DNA from: Thermodesulfovibrionales bacterium
Lineage (GTDB): Bacteria; Nitrospirota; Thermodesulfovibrionia; Thermodesulfovibrionales; SM23-35
DNA length: 11,630 nt
Assembly: GCA_022013235.1 (NCBI GenBank)
Contig: JAKLQR010000102.1
Span: 1-11,630 of the forward strand
Direction: 5' to 3'
Positions 1 through 7,454 of this stretch are shown here, one piece after another. The translations under genes and the position numbers were made by a program. Positions within the stretch are counted from its first letter, which is position 1. Each line of letters starts with the position of its first letter. The notes under the pieces are model-generated. The model did not search any database. It was not told where the DNA came from and worked only from the letters and a program-made list of their open reading frames with translations.

Positions 1-1
1 A

Positions 2-1303
2 AAAACCGCGAAAGAAATTCCGGCAAAAGAAAAGAGAGAAGCGCAGAAGAGGATTGAAGAATTGAAAAGAGAGGTGGGAGTTCTCCGGCAGAGGACAGGA
101 AATCTGGAGAAAGAAATTCACGAGAAAACATCTCAGATGACCAGGCAGATGCATGAACAGATAAGTATTCTTGAAAAAACATTCACGGAAAAGGCAGCAG
201 CACAGACACAACAGTCCACAGGCAGGGATACAAAGAAAGATGAAAAATTGCTTGACAGCATCCATATGCTTTTCCCCCAAATCACTCTCCTTGAGAAAAT
301 GGAACAATTCAGACAGTTCAATTTAACAAGGGAAGAGATCAGGAATATTGTTTCAGATATTGTGAAAAGAACCAGGATAGATCCCGGACCGATTGATCTT
401 CAGACAGGCGAGGGAGAAGAAAAGAGGCTGGGATTCTTTGAGAAGGGTATTCTGACGATCCTTGCCCACAGGATGCACGACATAGAAAAGTATTTCAATG
501 CGCGAGCGGGAGAGGAATCAATATATATCAGCCTCGGCAACGCCCAGTATGAAGAGGGCGAGTATCTTATGGCAAAAGACTATTACGAAAAAGCTTTACA
601 GGAAAACCCTTCCGGTGCGCTTGCGTTATACAATCTGGGTGTTGTGTTTATTCAGCAGGGACACTATGAAGAGGCATTGAAAGCTTTGGAAAAGGCTTTG
701 GATCTGGACCCCCATAATGCGAGGGCATGGTATAACAAAGGGATAGCTCTCGGCCGGATTGACCGGTATGAAGAAGCGCTTGCAGCCTTTGGAAAGGCGC
801 TGGAACTAAACCCGCATGCTGCGCGCACCTGGCACAGCACCGGAATTGTGCTCGCACATCTCGGGCGGCATGAAGAAGCCCTCAAGGCGTACGAAAATGC
901 AATCGAACTGGACCCCGATTCACCGGATACCTGGTACAATCAAGGTGTTACCCTGATACAACTCGGTCTCCATGAGAAAGCGCTCAAGGCATATGAAAAA
1001 GCAATAAAGATGAAGCCCGACTCTGCTGATGCGTGGTACAACAAGGGCATAGCCCTCGGAAGGCTTGGCAGGTATGAAGAAGCGCTTAAAGCATATGAAA
1101 AGACGCTTGATCTGAAACCCGATTTCGCAGATGCATGGTATAACAAAGCCTGTCTGTATTCATTGCAGGGTGACAAGAAAAATGCCCTGGCTGACCTTTC
1201 AAAAGCCATAATGATTAATCCTCCCTGCAGGGAAACTGCTAAAGAAGACGAAGACTTCAGAAACCTCCTGGAAGACGAAGATTTTAAAAAAGTTGTAAGC
1301 TGA
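2..1303 (+). CDS. TPR-repeat protein with N-terminal coiled coil, 5'-truncated by window edge
   Basis: The frame is open back to the first bases of the window, so the true start lies upstream; the TTG at 62 is only an internal codon. The 433 visible residues begin with about 100 highly charged Lys/Glu/Gln-rich residues that look like coiled coil. A mixed helical stretch follows. Seven tandem 34-residue TPR units then run from about base 515 to 1229, with the usual W-Y/N-x-G near the start of each unit and A-x-x-x-Y/F-x-K-A-L-x-L-x-P at its end. The tail has two D-x-D-F repeats (EDEDF), as in some TPR-terminated proteins. TPRs are protein-binding scaffolds; no enzymatic domain or signal is visible in this part. 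The partner is unknown. Units 3 and 6 are very similar in DNA as well as protein, suggesting internal duplication. A 235-bp AT-rich gap separates it from the cyclase gene, so co-transcription is not implied. Confidence 0.9.
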   Translation, partial: KTAKEIPAKEKREAQKRIEELKREVGVLRQRTGNLEKEIHEKTSQMTRQMHEQISILEKTFTEKAAAQTQQSTGRDTKKDEKLLDSIHMLFPQITLLEKMEQFRQFNLTREEIRNIVSDIVKRTRIDPGPIDLQTGEGEEKRLGFFEKGILTILAHRMHDIEKYFNARAGEESIYISLGNAQYEEGEYLMAKDYYEKALQENPSGALALYNLGVVFIQQGHYEEALKALEKALDLDPHNARAWYNKGIALGRIDRYEEALAAFGKALELNPHAARTWHSTGIVLAHLGRHEEALKAYENAIELDPDSPDTWYNQGVTLIQLGLHEKALKAYEKAIKMKPDSADAWYNKGIALGRLGRYEEALKAYEKTLDLKPDFADAWYNKACLYSLQGDKKNALADLSKAIMINPPCRETAKEDEDFRNLLEDEDFKKVVS

Positions 1304-1538
1304 CCTCAGTACTGCACCCTGTTCCCGCTAACGAGTTTAACTATAGTTCAATAGTTGTCATTTATGATATCAATAATAATCAAGCAACTGCTAACATATT
1401 GAATAAATTAGATTATTTTAATTATTCCCTACCTGGGTAGGTTACGAATACTGATATTTCCATGTTAAACTTTATTCAAATACAGAAGATTTTATATTCT
1501 CAAGCTTTGATTCAATAAGAGGATAAGGATTTAAAACC
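1304..1538. other. AT-rich intergenic leader before the cyclase gene
   Basis: This non-coding spacer contains a 5-bp inverted repeat, CCTAC-CTGG-GTAGG, at 1428-1441 and a TTGTCA hexamer at 1355-1360 that resembles a -35 box but lacks a well-spaced -10. No rho-independent terminator follows the TPR gene. The promoter of the cyclase gene probably lies here, but I cannot fix its position. Confidence 0.35.
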
Positions 1539-2813
1539 ATGGATTACATTTTAATGGGCATATCGTTGTTGCTGGTAGTATTCATCGTCTTCGTAGTGTA
1601 TAAGACATCCAGGCGCTCGGGGATCCAGGAGGGGCAGGAAGCCGGCAAAAAGAACCAGGAAGAATTCTACTTCCGTGAAATCCTCACACGAGACCAGGAA
1701 ATAAAAGATCTCCACTATAAAATTGATAATTTGAATGAACTGAATGCGCAATACCTGGCGTTTATGTTTAAGGTCCCTACCGTTATCCAGCGTTTGAACT
1801 CAACAATGAGGGGGGAAGAGATTATTTCATCGGTAATACAGCTGATAAAAGATATTATTCCGACTGATATCGTTGAGTTTTATCTCTACAATTTGTCGGA
1901 CAGCACCTTCACCATGATATCTCCAGACCGGGGCATGAACTCTGAAATGCATTCCATTGCCTTGGGAGAAGGGATCATTGGATTGGCGGGAAAAGACAGG
2001 ATCGTCAGGATTAATGGAAAGATACACAAGACGATTGCAGACAACAAAGGCTCTCTTCAGTCTGAATCGGATATCTGGATGGCGGTGCCGATCATTTTCA
2101 GGGAGCGGCTTCTCGGAGTCATCGGCATCGGCAAAACAAGGAAACTCGCAGGAAACGAATCAAATCTCATGAAAATGATTGCAGATATCGCTGCGGTTGC
2201 GCTCATCAACCAGACGATGCTCGGCGAAGCAAAACATAGGGCCAATACAGACCCGCTTACAGGGATAAGTAACCGGAATTATTTCCTCCAGATGTCACAG
2301 ACATTCGTCGAGAAGGCGATACGGGACCATACCCTTATTTCAATTTTTCTCTTTGATATCGATCATTTCAAAAACTATAACGATACCAATGGCCATGACG
2401 CCGGCGACAGACTCCTTATAGATCTCACCCGTTTGGTGAGCGGAATCACAAGAAAGAGCGCGGTATTCGCCCGCTATGGAGGGGAGGAATTTATCGTTAT
2501 GCTCCCCGGGATATCGAAAGAAGATGCCCTTATCTATGCAGAGCGCGTAAGGGATAAGATATCACAGCATCATTTCCCTCAAAGGGAAAAACAGCCTCTC
2601 GGGTATGTCTCCGTAAGCGGAGGCGTCGCGAGCTTCCCCGTAGACGGCGATTCGATTGTCAAGGTCATCCAGCTTTCTGATGCTGCTCTTTATGAAGCAA
2701 AAGCAGAAGGAAGAAATCAGATACATGTGTACAAACCGTATCATTTTTCTGAGGAGATAAAAGCAGAAGAACATACAGTTTCAGCAATACCTGATCAAAG
2801 AACAACCCTATAA
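1539..2813 (+). CDS. Membrane-anchored GAF-GGDEF diguanylate cyclase
   Basis: Predicted to make cyclic di-GMP from two GTP at the inner membrane. Residues 4-21 form one hydrophobic helix followed by Lys/Arg, placing the rest in the cytoplasm. A short coiled coil (about 40-75) leads into a GAF sensor domain (about 85-225). The GGDEF domain starts at DPLTG (238-242), has the metal/GTP motif DIDHFK (273-278) with N281, D282, G285-H286 and D290, and an intact active-site GGEEF at 314-318. Spacing from D273 to GGEEF is 41 residues, as in PleD, so it should be active. The inhibitory I-site RxxD is not conserved: the aligned residues are R305-K-S-A308, with Ala for Asp. The ATG is chosen for AAGGAT at 1525-1530, 8 nt upstream. 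The next gene is a PilZ receptor 27 bp downstream, probably in the same transcript. The GAF ligand is not deducible from sequence. Confidence 0.95.
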   Translation: MDYILMGISLLLVVFIVFVVYKTSRRSGIQEGQEAGKKNQEEFYFREILTRDQEIKDLHYKIDNLNELNAQYLAFMFKVPTVIQRLNSTMRGEEIISSVIQLIKDIIPTDIVEFYLYNLSDSTFTMISPDRGMNSEMHSIALGEGIIGLAGKDRIVRINGKIHKTIADNKGSLQSESDIWMAVPIIFRERLLGVIGIGKTRKLAGNESNLMKMIADIAAVALINQTMLGEAKHRANTDPLTGISNRNYFLQMSQTFVEKAIRDHTLISIFLFDIDHFKNYNDTNGHDAGDRLLIDLTRLVSGITRKSAVFARYGGEEFIVMLPGISKEDALIYAERVRDKISQHHFPQREKQPLGYVSVSGGVASFPVDGDSIVKVIQLSDAALYEAKAEGRNQIHVYKPYHFSEEIKAEEHTVSAIPDQRTTL

Positions 2814-2840
2814 TGCCAGAGTGATTGAAAGGAGAGCAAA

Positions 2841-3317
2841 GTGACCATGAGGAAGCATGAACGATTCACTGTCGATATGCCTGAAATTACCGCAGAACTC
2901 CTCTTTTCGGAGGATACCAGTATACGCAATATCAGCCTGGGCGGTATATCGCTTACTGCCGACAAAGGATTGAAAATCGACAAAGAGTATACGATAAAAA
3001 TTAGAATACATGACAAAGTAGTGCCTGTAAAAGGCACTGTGATGTGGTGTAAGCTTTGTCAATCGAAGAACAGGCCGAATGGGGATATTATTCCAATCTA
3101 CAGTATAGGATTACAGTTTAGGGATGATCCGAAGGGCGATCTGGCGGAACTTGTTGAATTCTTAAGATCATATCAGACCCCTCTTGCAGAAGAGATGAAT
3201 TTCCCGGGGAATGACTCCGATCTCAAGGTTTTATCAAGAGAACACGAGGAAATGTATCACCTCGTTCACCGTGATCTCCATGACAGGGAAAAAGTGTTTG
3301 CAGTGCTCGAAGGGTAA
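2841..3317 (+). CDS. PilZ-domain cyclic-di-GMP receptor protein
   Basis: A 158-residue protein with an N-terminal PilZ domain (about 3-110). Both ligand-binding motifs are present: R4-K-H-E-R8 (RxxxR) and N30-I-S-L-G-G35 (D/NxSxxG), so cyclic di-GMP binding is expected. The remaining 45 or so residues are charged and helical, without a recognised domain. The GTG start is preferred because GGAG at 2831-2834 lies 6 nt upstream; an ATG two codons later (2847) would be too far from it. It lies 27 bp after the diguanylate cyclase on the same strand, an arrangement suggesting synthase and effector are made together. The output target (motility, exopolysaccharide or other) cannot be read from sequence. 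There is no terminator directly after it. Confidence 0.9.
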   Translation: MTMRKHERFTVDMPEITAELLFSEDTSIRNISLGGISLTADKGLKIDKEYTIKIRIHDKVVPVKGTVMWCKLCQSKNRPNGDIIPIYSIGLQFRDDPKGDLAELVEFLRSYQTPLAEEMNFPGNDSDLKVLSREHEEMYHLVHRDLHDREKVFAVLEG

Positions 3318-3363
3318 AGAGTGAGCTGGTACAAATATGCCATGGAGTTCGTAGTTTCTTAGA

Positions 3364-3703
3364 TTAAGCCCTCTTTAAGTGCATGGGAAGAGAATATCTT
3401 ATTGCTCTCTCCAGATTTTCAGGTTCATCGGTTCTGACGCGATATCCTTTTCCGTTCTTCATGAGGATTTCTACCGCAATTCTTGGATGAATACGTCAGG
3501 TATCCCGAAAGCCTTCGGGACTCATTCTCGTGCTGGCGCCCTTCGAGGGATCCCGATAAGAATCGGGATAAATCCGCAAAAATACTGCCCCCGCCGTATT
3601 GTATGATCAGTTTATGAATATTCTGGGCAAAAGGAAAAAATTCCTTCTCCCGCGCAAACCATTCAACGGGGAGTATACAAATAATCGCATTCTTGATGTA
3701 ATA
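3364..3703 (-). pseudogene. Decayed minus-strand reading frame split by a palindromic element
   Basis: The spacer between the PilZ and trkA genes has no intact gene, but its minus strand reads like two pieces of protein in different frames. From about 3703 down to 3569 one frame is open and protein-like (it includes WFAREKEFFPFAQNIHKL and QYGGGSIFAD). From 3495 down to a TAA at 3364-3366 another frame gives a further 43 residues (including VEILMKNGKGYRVRTDEPEN). The switch coincides with the 70-bp hairpin element at 3501-3570, and a TGA lies at 3498-3496 just before the second piece. No start codon or ribosome site was found for the upper piece, which runs toward the trkA start. I do not recognise the family. 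It could be chance open frame, but amino-acid composition in both pieces is convincing enough to record. Confidence 0.4.
3501..3570. repeat. 70-bp three-hairpin palindromic element (REP/MITE-like)
   Basis: The element is bounded by an 8-bp inverted repeat, TATCCCGA at 3501-3508 and TCGGGATA at 3563-3570. It folds as three hairpins: TCCCGAA/TTCGGGA (3503-3520, 4-nt loop), CCCT/AGGG (3539-3549, 3-nt loop) and TCCCGAT/ATCGGGA (3551-3568, 4-nt loop). The outer hairpins are near-copies of each other. No T-tract follows, so termination is not its obvious role. Ends beginning with TA and its place inside a broken frame suggest a small non-autonomous mobile or REP-type repeat. Only one copy is in the window, so repetitiveness is inferred. 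Confidence 0.65.
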
Positions 3704-3712
3704 TAAAGTGCT

Positions 3713-5044
3713 ATGCGGGTAATAATAGTAGGCGCCGGTGAAGTAGGGTATCAGATAGCAAAGTTTTTGTCCCTCGAATCGCTTGACGTGGTAGTGATCG
3801 ACAGGGATAGAAATAAAATAAGACGGATGGCCGAGGAAATGGACGTTGCGGTCATTGAGGGAGAAGGTGGATCGCCTTCATCGCTCCGCGAAGCGGAGGC
3901 TGAAAGGGCAGACATACTTCTTGCAGTGACTGACCAGGACGAAACCAACATGATCGCCTGTCTCCTCGCTAAGGCGATGTTCGGTATCCCGAGGAAGATT
4001 GCCCGTATACGCAATCCGGAATATTTCCATAATGAACGTCTCCTTATGACCCTCGATATTGACCCTGCCATCAATCCTGAACTTGAAATCGCACACGCAG
4101 TTGCGAGGATCATTGAAGCGCCCTTCGCAACGGATATCCTGGATTTTGAGGGAGGACTTGTGAAAGTGGTAGGATTCAAGCTTCCTGAAACTTCACCGCT
4201 GATCGGGAAAACATTGAAACAATTCGGGTCTTCCGCGGGAAAGAAGTTTCTAATCGGGCTTATAGTGAGGGACGGAAAAACGATTATCCCTGCCGGTGAC
4301 GATGTCATTAAAAAAGGAGATATCATCTATGTCCCTGTAAAGCCTGATGAATTGCAGGACACAATTGCGCTGCTTGGCATTGCGATGAAACCTGTGAAAA
4401 AGATTATGATACTGGGCGGTGGGAAGACAGGACAATATATCGCCTCACAGATAGAGGACAAAGCAGATGTGAAGATCATAGAAAAGAATGAGGAACGATG
4501 TAAATTTCTCAGCAAGAACCTCAGGCGCTCCCTTATCCTTCATGCCGACGGCACAGAACAAAAAGTGCTGACGGAAGAAAATATCGGAGATATGGATGCC
4601 TTTGTTGCGGTATCGAACAACGACGAGCTGAATATCATGGTCTCTCTTCTCGCAAAAAAACTGGGCGCAAAAAAGACTGTTGCATTAGTCAATAAAACTG
4701 ACTACATTTATCTCGCGCATGGCCTTGGCCTTCAGTCTGTTCTGAGTCCGAGGCTTATCACTGCCGGAACGATTCTCCGCTATGTCCGGAGAGGGGATAT
4801 CCTATCCCTGACTGCTATCGCTGACGCCAAGGCGGAGATTATCGAGGGAAGGATCCTCAAAACCTCGCCTCTGGCAGGCAAGACACTTGAGAAAGCACAG
4901 CCCAGAGCATCTATCATAGGGGCTATTATTCGGGGTGAAAAGGTCATTATACCTTCTGGTTCGGATACCATCATGGATGATGATAAACTGATCATATTTA
5001 CCCTGAGGGAATCGATCAAGGAAGTCGAAAAGATACTCGCGTGA
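3713..5044 (+). CDS. trkA: Trk potassium-uptake regulatory subunit TrkA
   Basis: Cytoplasmic nucleotide-binding protein that forms the gating ring under the TrkH channel and controls K+ uptake. At 443 residues it is close to the usual length of about 458. It has the full duplicated architecture: RCK_N1 (about 1-120) with GAGEVG at 7-12 and an acidic D30 ending the second strand, as expected for NAD(H) binding; RCK_C1 (about 140-225); RCK_N2 (about 229-350) with GGGKTG at 235-240; and RCK_C2 (about 365-443). Both Rossmann motifs look intact. The ATG at 3713 starts right at the canonical first strand (MRVIIVGAG); the preceding ribosome site is weak. trkH follows after 16 bp, so the two form an operon. 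The promoter must lie in the spacer that also holds the palindromic element. Confidence 0.97.
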   Translation: MRVIIVGAGEVGYQIAKFLSLESLDVVVIDRDRNKIRRMAEEMDVAVIEGEGGSPSSLREAEAERADILLAVTDQDETNMIACLLAKAMFGIPRKIARIRNPEYFHNERLLMTLDIDPAINPELEIAHAVARIIEAPFATDILDFEGGLVKVVGFKLPETSPLIGKTLKQFGSSAGKKFLIGLIVRDGKTIIPAGDDVIKKGDIIYVPVKPDELQDTIALLGIAMKPVKKIMILGGGKTGQYIASQIEDKADVKIIEKNEERCKFLSKNLRRSLILHADGTEQKVLTEENIGDMDAFVAVSNNDELNIMVSLLAKKLGAKKTVALVNKTDYIYLAHGLGLQSVLSPRLITAGTILRYVRRGDILSLTAIADAKAEIIEGRILKTSPLAGKTLEKAQPRASIIGAIIRGEKVIIPSGSDTIMDDDKLIIFTLRESIKEVEKILA

Positions 5045-5060
5045 GCCCCGTGCTATCAGA

Positions 5061-6509
5061 ATGAACATCAGGGTAATACTGAATTTCAACGGCATTGTAC
5101 TCCTCTTCCTTTCTTGTTTCATGATAGCCCCGGTCATCGTCTCGTATTTCAATAACACAAAGGATTTGATTCCCCTTGTGCAGTCATGTGCGATAACATT
5201 CGGCGCCGGAATCTCTCTTTTTCTTTTTACCAGAAGGAACAAGAAAGAAGACATCAGGCACAGGGATGCCTTTCTTATCGTTACACTCACCTGGCTGGTC
5301 ATGTCTTTGTTCGGCGCCCTGCCTTTTCTTTTTTCCGGAACCTTTCATTCTTTCACTAACGCATATTTCGAGTCGATGTCCGGGTTTACTACTACAGGCG
5401 CATCGGTGTTGAAGGACATAGAGAAGGTTTTGCCAGGGATTCTCTTCTGGAGAAGTATGACGCAATGGATCGGCGGCATGGGCATCATAGTCTTCGCACT
5501 CGCTATCCTCCCTTTCCTCGGAACAGGTGGAATGCAGCTTTTTAAGGCAGAAGTTCCCGAGATTAGTATAGATAAACTGAGGCCTCGTATTATCGATACC
5601 GCAAAGGCTCTCTGGATTATTTATCTTTCCCTCACTGCAACTAATGCAGCGCTTCTCTATCTCGCGGGAATGAACGTCTGCGACGCACTGTGTCATGCAT
5701 TCACCACAATGGCGACAGGGGGTTTTTCGACAAAAAATGCGAGTATTGGCGCGTATCAGAGCCCCTCCATAGAATACATCACAAGCGCGTTTATGTTGCT
5801 CGCGGGCATCAATTACTCGTTATATTTTTATTTCTTTAAGGGACAATGCTCGAAATTGTGGAACAACGGAGAATTCAGATTCTATGCCGCGGTGACTTTC
5901 ATCGCAACCGCTGTCGTAACGTTCACGATATGGAGATCTTCTTATGATTCGATCATCGATTCTTTCCGGTTAGCGCTTTTTCAGGTTATTTCCATAATGA
6001 CCACAACAGGATATGCAACAGCAGACTATGAAATATGGGCACCCGTTGCACAGGTACTGCTTATAATCTTAATGTTTTTCGGGGGGATGATCGGTTCGAC
6101 AGGCGGAGGGATTAAGCAGGTGCGGATTCTTCTCATGATCAAACAAGGGTACAGGGAAATGTATCAGCTGATTCATCCGCGGGCAATAACTACGGTAAAG
6201 CTCGACAACAAATTCCTCGACAAGGAAATCCTGGGAAGCATATGGGGGATGGTGTTTCTGTTCCTCGGAGTCTGTGCGGTCGCAACAATCGGAGTCGCAG
6301 CAACCGGCATGGATATTGTCACTGCCACAACCACGGTCATATCTGCGATGTGCAATGTCGGCCCTGCACTGGGCTCTGCAGGTCCCGCAGAGAATTATGC
6401 GCATATTCCCGATGCGGGGAAGTGGATACTTGTATTTTGTATGCTCACCGGGAGGCTTGAAGTATATACCGTGCTCATACTGTTCGTGCCCCATTTCTGG
6501 AAGAAATAA
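5061..6509 (+). CDS. trkH: Trk-type potassium transporter pore subunit TrkH
   Basis: Polytopic inner-membrane protein that carries K+ inward, gated by TrkA. At 482 residues it matches TrkH (about 483) rather than the shorter KtrB. The four pore loops are all recognisable, each with its selectivity-filter glycine: FTTTGAS (G113), ATGGFS (G220), TTTGYAT (G317) and CNVGPAL (G434). Hydrophobic segments pack closely along the whole protein, and the WRSMTQWIGGMGI stretch after the first filter loop is typical of the family. The ATG at 5061 lies 16 bp after the trkA stop; the ribosome site is weak, so translation may depend partly on coupling to trkA. The TAA ends only 3 bp from the stop of the convergent cysK gene, and no terminator lies between them. 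Confidence 0.97.
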   Translation: MNIRVILNFNGIVLLFLSCFMIAPVIVSYFNNTKDLIPLVQSCAITFGAGISLFLFTRRNKKEDIRHRDAFLIVTLTWLVMSLFGALPFLFSGTFHSFTNAYFESMSGFTTTGASVLKDIEKVLPGILFWRSMTQWIGGMGIIVFALAILPFLGTGGMQLFKAEVPEISIDKLRPRIIDTAKALWIIYLSLTATNAALLYLAGMNVCDALCHAFTTMATGGFSTKNASIGAYQSPSIEYITSAFMLLAGINYSLYFYFFKGQCSKLWNNGEFRFYAAVTFIATAVVTFTIWRSSYDSIIDSFRLALFQVISIMTTTGYATADYEIWAPVAQVLLIILMFFGGMIGSTGGGIKQVRILLMIKQGYREMYQLIHPRAITTVKLDNKFLDKEILGSIWGMVFLFLGVCAVATIGVAATGMDIVTATTTVISAMCNVGPALGSAGPAENYAHIPDAGKWILVFCMLTGRLEVYTVLILFVPHFWKK

Positions 6510-6512
6510 CCC

Positions 6513-7454
6513 TTACCCCTTCTCTCCCTCGAACAGTTCCGTGCTTACATAACGCTCACCTGTGCTCGGAAGGATCACGACGATCTGCTTTCCCCTGTTC
6601 TCAGGGCGTCTGCCTATTTCAAGGGCAGCCCAAAGCGCAGCTCCGGAAGATATCCCGCAGAGAATCCCTTCTTTTTTTGCAGCGGACCGTGCCGTTTCAA
6701 ATGCCTTTTCGTTGGGTACCGTCACCACTTCATCGATAATGCTGGTATTCAGCACTTTCGGGATGAACCCTGCACCGATCCCCTGAATTTTATGAGGGCC
6801 GGGCTTTCCTCCGGAGAGGACAGGTGATGCAGCAGGCTCGACCGCAACCGTTCTGAAGGATGGTTTCCGGGCTTTTATTGCTTCCGAGATACCGGTTATT
6901 GTCCCTCCTGTGCCGACGCCGGCTACGAGAATGTCGGCATTTCCCCCGGTATCGTTCCATATCTCTTCAGCGGTTGTTTTCCTGTGGATTTCAGGGTTTG
7001 CGGGATTACTGAACTGATCCGGCATGAATGCATGGGGGGTCTGTGCAAGAATTTCCCGAGCTTTTGCGATTGCACCCTTCATTCCCTCTGAACCAGGGGT
7101 CAAAACCAGTTCAGCGCCGAGGTGCCTCAGGAGTTTTTTCCTCTCCATGCTCATGGTTTCAGGCATGGTAAGCATTAGACGATATCCCTTGACCGCACAG
7201 ACAAAAGCAAGCGCAATACCTGTGTTGCCGCTCGTCGGTTCGACTATAAGAGTGTCCTTATGGATGAGTCCCCTGGACTCTGCATCGGCAATCATGGAGC
7301 TTCCTATTCTGTCCTTCACGCTGCCAAGAGGGTTCATGAATTCGAGCTTTGCAAGAAGAGTGGCATCAAGCCCTTCTGACAGTGCATTCAGTCTGACCAG
7401 AGGAGTGGCGCCGATGGTATGCGTAATATCGGGACAGACACGGGACATGTTCAT
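6513..7454 (-). CDS. cysK: Cysteine synthase A (O-acetylserine sulfhydrylase)
   Basis: PLP enzyme joining O-acetyl-L-serine and sulfide to give cysteine and acetate, in the cytoplasm. The 313 residues match the family. Visible hallmarks are the PLP lysine in NPLGSVKDR (K47), the substrate loop TSGNTG (74-79), the PLP-phosphate loop GTGGTITG in the middle, GIGAGF, and SSGAA near the C-terminus that holds the pyridine ring. The start at 7454 has GGGAG upstream at a good distance and overlaps the cysE stop (ATGA); a second ATG two codons on is possible. Being directly downstream of cysE, it takes the product of that enzyme; CysE and CysK are also known to form a complex in other bacteria. CysM-type substrate preference cannot be excluded, but SVKDR and the cysE partner favour CysK. 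Confidence 0.95.
   Translation of the reverse strand: MNMSRVCPDITHTIGATPLVRLNALSEGLDATLLAKLEFMNPLGSVKDRIGSSMIADAESRGLIHKDTLIVEPTSGNTGIALAFVCAVKGYRLMLTMPETMSMERKKLLRHLGAELVLTPGSEGMKGAIAKAREILAQTPHAFMPDQFSNPANPEIHRKTTAEEIWNDTGGNADILVAGVGTGGTITGISEAIKARKPSFRTVAVEPAASPVLSGGKPGPHKIQGIGAGFIPKVLNTSIIDEVVTVPNEKAFETARSAAKKEGILCGISSGAALWAALEIGRRPENRGKQIVVILPSTGERYVSTELFEGEKG

Noticed and set aside
3379..3606. 75-codon plus-strand frame in the spacer before trkA
   Set aside because: It reads straight through the palindromic element, has no ribosome site, and is antisense to the more protein-like minus-strand pieces.
3643..3660. AAGGAA-AAAA-TTCCTT hairpin before trkA
   Set aside because: The 6-bp AT-rich stem, at about 3630-3647, has no T-tract and is too weak for a terminator call.
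3751..4326. 191-codon minus-strand frame inside trkA
   Set aside because: Serine/isoleucine-rich mirror of trkA codons; trkA domains are complete on the plus strand.
5184..5696. 170-codon minus-strand frame inside trkH
   Set aside because: Antisense shadow of a clear transporter gene; no domain and no ribosome site.
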